In this document: one piece after another, positions 60,313 to 64,000 of the stretch | Numbering within the stretch: position 1 is the stretch's first letter | How the letters are laid out: each line of letters opens with the position of its first letter | From: Parasponia andersonii | Taxonomy: Eukaryota; Streptophyta; Magnoliopsida; Rosales; Cannabaceae | Assembly (NCBI GenBank): GCA_002914805.1 | Contig: JXTB01000210.1 | Span: 338,298 to 402,297 of the forward strand | Length of the DNA: 64,000 nt | Reading direction: 5' to 3' | Program-made: the position numbers and the translations under genes | The notes under the pieces: model-generated | Told to the model about the DNA's origin: nothing | Database searches by the model: none | What the model saw: the letters and a program-made list of their open reading frames with translations, nothing else

Positions 60313-62112
60313 TCAGACTTCGCGTTGAATTTCTGGAGGTCGCTGTTGGTTTTCTTCTCGCCTTTTGTTGTTCTGCCTGGTGTACTGCCGCAGTCGCCCC
60401 TCTTTAATCAATCTTTCAATTTCATCCTTCAAGGCATAACAATTATTGGTATCATGTACGATATCATTGTGATACCGGCAGAACTTGTTGGGGTCATGCT
60501 TTGACTTGTCCCGTTTCATTGGTTCTCATTGATGGTATCTCTCCTTCTGGTTTGTGACCGTATAGATATGATCTATGGGCGCGTTTAACTCAGTGTGATT
60601 GTTGAACCGCATAGGAGCTCTTGAAATCTCTTGCTTTTTAGGTCTGGGTTAATTCTCTGCCAACTGTTCATTACTCCTTTTGTTTTTCTTATTACCGCTA
60701 TTGTTGGTTGTGATCGTATCTTTCCTTCCTTCTTTCTTTGTCTTTCGAAAATTCTCGCACAAAGATTCTACTCAAATACCGACCAACCCTTCGGTAGAAG
60801 TCTTCTAGAGTTCTACATTCTCGCTCAAGTAATTCCTCCCAGAGTTTAGTTTCTGGTCGCACCCCGGACATCATGAGATTAAAACTCCCCATTCAGGTAG
60901 GTTGCTGACCTTTGCTAACTCTGAGGTGAATCGATTGAGATAAGATCGTAGAGTTTCCTTTAGACCTTGTCGAATTACAGACAAGCTAACAAGTAGAATA
61001 GTGAAATTCTTTATAGCCTGGAACTGTCTCAAGAACGCCGTCTGAAGTTGTTGCCAAGACGAGATTGAGCCAGATTTGAGTCCTCGGAACTACTTATTTG
61101 CTGCTCTTGAGAGAGTTACAGCAAAACATCTGCAGCATGCATGATCATTGACACGATGGAGTTCCATCAAGGCGCTGAAGTGATCCATATGGTCCTGTGG
61201 ATCAGTTTTCCCATCAAAAGTGTTTATGGTGGGAAGTCTGAATCCAGTAAGTAGGGCAGCAGCTCGAACTTTCTCACTAAATGGCGATTGACGATACCCA
61301 TCAGTGAGCTCATCGTCCCAACCAGCAAGTGCGTCTAATTCGATCCTTAAATTGTGAACATCGATGATTGGAGGGAGAACATTATCTCTTGCTGGCGGCA
61401 AGGGCGGCATTTGATTGTTGTCTTGATGTATGGCAGGTTGGTCAGGTAGAGTCTTCTGCGATCTGTGAGAAGAATCCAGCGAAATAGTGCGACGAGATCG
61501 GCTTTGGTCATTATGATGCGATACAGATCGTTCATGGCTACGTTGCTGCTCCAAGTATTGTCTTAAATCTGTAGGATCTTGTCTCGACTCTCTGCTGATT
61601 CTTTCGAAGACGCTTCTCGATGGTTGTTTTCGTTCGCTACTATTTAAGCGACCTTGATTACCAGTGGGTTTGCGAGAAGGTTATCCACGATCACGGTTAG
61701 TACTTGAACTCTCTGTACCAGATTCTGGAGGCAAGTTTGCGATTTTGCCTTTTCCTTTGGAGATGTGATCTTCATGATGCTCTTGCTGGGTTCTTAGCTG
61801 GTCACATTTCCTTGTCTCTAGGATCTGTATTCCTTCCTCAGGTAGTTGAGCAGGACGTTCTCTGGGACGTTCATGCTGTGGTGGGGTCACCATCTGCCCT
61901 TCAGCAAGTCGTCGTAGGGAATCATTGATCTGGTTAGTGATCTGCTGAAGGTTCACCAGTGTCTCCTCCATACGATCCTGTCTCTGAGCACGGTTTTCTG
62001 ATGCAGTCATAATAGGCTGATCCTGAGCAGGGTTTACCTATGCAGCAGTAGTGCTTTGGGGTTGGTTTTGGCTAGTTCCAGTGACTCTAGTAGTGTTTCT
62101 GGTGTTTGCCAT
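60313..62112 (-). pseudogene. Tat-like gag, broken
   Basis: The ATG at 62112 (MANTRNTTRVTGTSQNQPQS) opens gag, with a stop after about 24 codons. Next come Gln/Arg-rich sequence, the Retrotrans_gag core (TFDGKTDPQDHMDHFSALME, then VRPETKLWEELLERECRTLE) and a nucleocapsid-like block KFCRYHNDIVHDTNNCYALK with CxxH...C spacing. Stops lie at about 61681 and 61090, and the 60698-60892 piece is in another frame. Most gag and pol fragments share one frame, which suggests the ancestor had a single gag-pol ORF. Confidence 0.85.
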
Positions 62113-62173
62113 TATTAAAAAAGTGAAATTGGACAAACTGTTTTGCTGGAATAGCCCTCCTTCTAGCGCTAAT
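62113..62173 (-). other. Short leader and putative primer-binding site
   Basis: Only about 60 bases separate the 5' LTR from gag. On the minus strand the leader begins ATTAGCGCTAGAAGGAGGGC, where the primer-binding site must lie. I cannot assign the tRNA. Confidence 0.45.
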
Positions 62174-62874
62174 TATTGATGGAGGTTTTGTCAACAATAA
62201 ATTTAGAAAAAATTACGAGATGTGGCTTGTGTGAAAAGGGTTATTAATCAAAACAAATAAAGAGGCAAAGATTTTATAGTGGTTCAACCCTGAAAAAGAT
62301 GAGCTTACGTCTACTGTTTTTCACTATTTTTTGGAGAATTACAAGAACTTAAAATTACAATGTGTTGTCTGGAAAGAAGAAAATACTCTCAAGAATTCCT
62401 CAGCCTCTCAAATCGGAAAAAATCCTCTCTTCAGAAAAAATCCTCTTCTCACCGAAACATTGAACTCCTTTTCTATAGATGAAGGTAGCACAATATTCCC
62501 AATTGTGAGAATGGGTAGCTGTACAATCGGGTATTACAATTTGAGTAATGATATAATTGGGTAATCACTTAAATTAGGTAACTGGTTGAACTTGAAAGAG
62601 AAACTTTTATTTTCCTTTCCTTGTAGGTTACCCGTTTGACGAAGCAGAGACTAGTCTCCTTTTCTTTCGGGTCGCACGTAACTCCTACGGTGGAGATCAC
62701 ACATAACCTATTCGGAGGAGGTCGCATGTAACTTATGTGGTGGAGGTTGCAAATAACCTATTCGGAGGAGGTCGCACATAACTTATGCGATGGAGGTCGC
62801 ATGCAACCCTTTCGAATGAGGTCGCACTTATTCTTATTCATGCGACCTGATATAGGATTTTAGACCGCACAACG
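62174..62874 (-). repeat. 5' LTR of the Tat-like element
   Basis: 701 bp, aligned end to end with the left LTR. It differs in one extra 25-bp unit (six units from 62673), lack of an ~18-bp piece, and a changed TATA region (CTATAGAAAAGG on the minus strand, near 62469-62480). The ends have mutated from TG to TA (62174) and from CA to CG (62874). Confidence 0.9.
62673..62822. repeat. 25-bp tandem repeats in the 5' LTR (6 units)
   Basis: Six 25-base units starting at 62673, 62698, 62723, 62748, 62773 and 62798, the same two alternating versions as in the other LTR plus one extra unit at the start. They are followed by the same CGCACTT...TGCGACCT inverted repeat. Confidence 0.88.
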
Positions 62875-62879
62875 GTTGG
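62875..62879. other. Target-site duplication (right), GTTGG
   Basis: Exact match to 51711-51715, directly after the LTR end. Confidence 0.88.
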
Positions 62880-64000
62880 TTAATTTGATCAAAAAACACA
62901 CTTTGTTGATTGGTTAGGTTAATAACTTTGAGGTGTAAAACCATTCATATCCAAAAAAAACCGACTGACAAACCAATTATAATGATTTCATATATGTTTC
63001 TATTTTAATATATAATTAGTCTTGTGACTTATAGACTCAATTATGTATTTTTTTTTGTGCTATATCCTTTTTTATTTTATATTAGGTTTAGAATACAAGA
63101 TTTGTTGTTGTTTCTGAATTTAATTTTAAAGCTTTTGCTAATTACTTATTAAAATTTGAATTGTGAAACTTGACTTTTGGTTATCTTAAAGTTTATATGC
63201 AAAAGATAATAAATTATGACTTGATATTAAATGGTAGTTTATCCGTATTATAAACATATTTGAGGCGATGATGACTACAAGTCTATACTTTATAGGATAT
63301 TACGATATTACAAAATTAGAGTAAATTCCAACAAAAAAATACCTTAAGATTTTGGTGTTTTTTAATTTAAACTTTGAAGTTCATAAATTTTCTAATATTA
63401 AGAATTTCTGAAAACTGATATATTGGATTAACTTTTTGAATAACTTAAACTAGTACAAAATAATGATATCATAAAAATTAAAGAGAATAATAGGGACTAA
63501 TCCATTATAATGAAGAATATTACTATACTTTTATTACTAAAAATAGTCAAAAAAAATCAGTGCAAGGTATTAATTTTTACAAATTCTTAATTTTAGGGTA
63601 TTATTTTACATAATCTAAACTTTAAGGTTTAAATTGCAGAATACCCAAATCTCAACATATTTTTTTGTACTTCACCCTGCAAAATTATCCAGCCTAAAAG
63701 TCAAAACCCACTATACCGTATATGATTTGATTTCCTTGAAAATGTTTATATTAACCAAACTGGCTAAATAAGATTTTACATAGATGGTTTAGTTATTGGA
63801 TTTAGCCTTCAAATTATTCTCAAACACCTCTAGTCAAAATTAATCAAATAGCGTAACTACTTTATTAAATTTGCAACTAAACACCCATTTTTTGAAAAAT
63901 AAATTAATTAATTATATTATCTTCTAATTATGTCTTCAAACTTTTGAGGTTTAAGTTATTTAGTTATAGGTTTAATGGATTAATTGATTATTTGACTATG
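62880..64000. other. AT-rich flanking DNA
   Basis: Continuation of the locus interrupted by the Tat-like element. AT-rich with no recognisable exon, RNA gene or element terminus. Confidence 0.5.

Larger units (their letters stand above)
51716..62874 (-). mobile_element. Ty3/gypsy LTR retrotransposon, Tat-like, with antisense gene
   Basis: A full-length 11.2-kb element on the minus strand: 5' LTR (62874-62174), gag (from 62112), protease, reverse transcriptase, RNase H, a second RNase H, integrase (to 56232), a plus-strand gene (52946-55517), a polypurine tract and the 3' LTR (52409-51716). Integrase after RT marks it as Ty3/gypsy. A second RNase H together with an extra gene between integrase and 3' LTR is known from the Tat group. 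By eye the LTRs differ at roughly 14 of the first ~235 aligned bases, mostly transitions, so the insertion is not recent. Stops, frameshifts and catalytic changes show that it is inactive. Confidence 0.92.

Overview
This is nuclear DNA of a flowering plant, probably a eudicot. It is AT-rich, its genes have GT-AG introns, and it carries plant-specific families (a BBX32-type B-box protein, a GT14 glucuronosyltransferase, a plant MED4) among plant LTR retrotransposons. I cannot name the species; a rosid is only a guess.

Four genes appear complete. (1) An intronless BBX32-like B-box protein at 3337-4182 (+). (2) A four-exon GT14 beta-glucuronosyltransferase-like gene at 14741-18362 (-), acting in arabinogalactan glycosylation. 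(3) A seven-exon USE1 SNARE gene at 39722-44942 (+). (4) A single-exon Mediator subunit 4 gene at 48561-49586 (-). USE1 and MED4 converge. The four proteins act in unrelated processes and form no pathway or cluster.

Most of the rest is transposable elements. 6.3-12.5 kb holds four copies of a short inverted-repeat element sitting inside (TA)n microsatellites. 12.7-14.05 kb looks like a solo LTR. 19.7-26.6 kb is a decayed minus-strand Ty1/copia element with one nearly whole LTR, one truncated LTR and many broken codons. 26.6-28.5 kb is a very AT-rich stretch ending in an abrupt GC-rich island. 29.8-30.3 kb is a probable terminal-inverted-repeat element. 33.8-36.5 kb looks like a minus-strand solo LTR split by a plus-strand copia gag fragment.

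The best preserved element is an 11.2-kb Ty3/gypsy retrotransposon at 51716-62874 (-), flanked by the 5-bp target duplication GTTGG. It shows the features of the Tat lineage: gag-pol, a second RNase H between the first RNase H and the integrase, and an antisense (+ strand) gene between pol and the 3' LTR encoding a 'putative gypsy type transposon' domain and a coiled-coil C-terminus. It is dead: it has stop codons, frameshifts and a changed integrase catalytic residue. I see no RNA genes, CRISPR arrays or prokaryotic features. The most interesting items are the antisense gene, the 25-bp repeats in the Tat LTRs and the microsatellite-associated MITE family.
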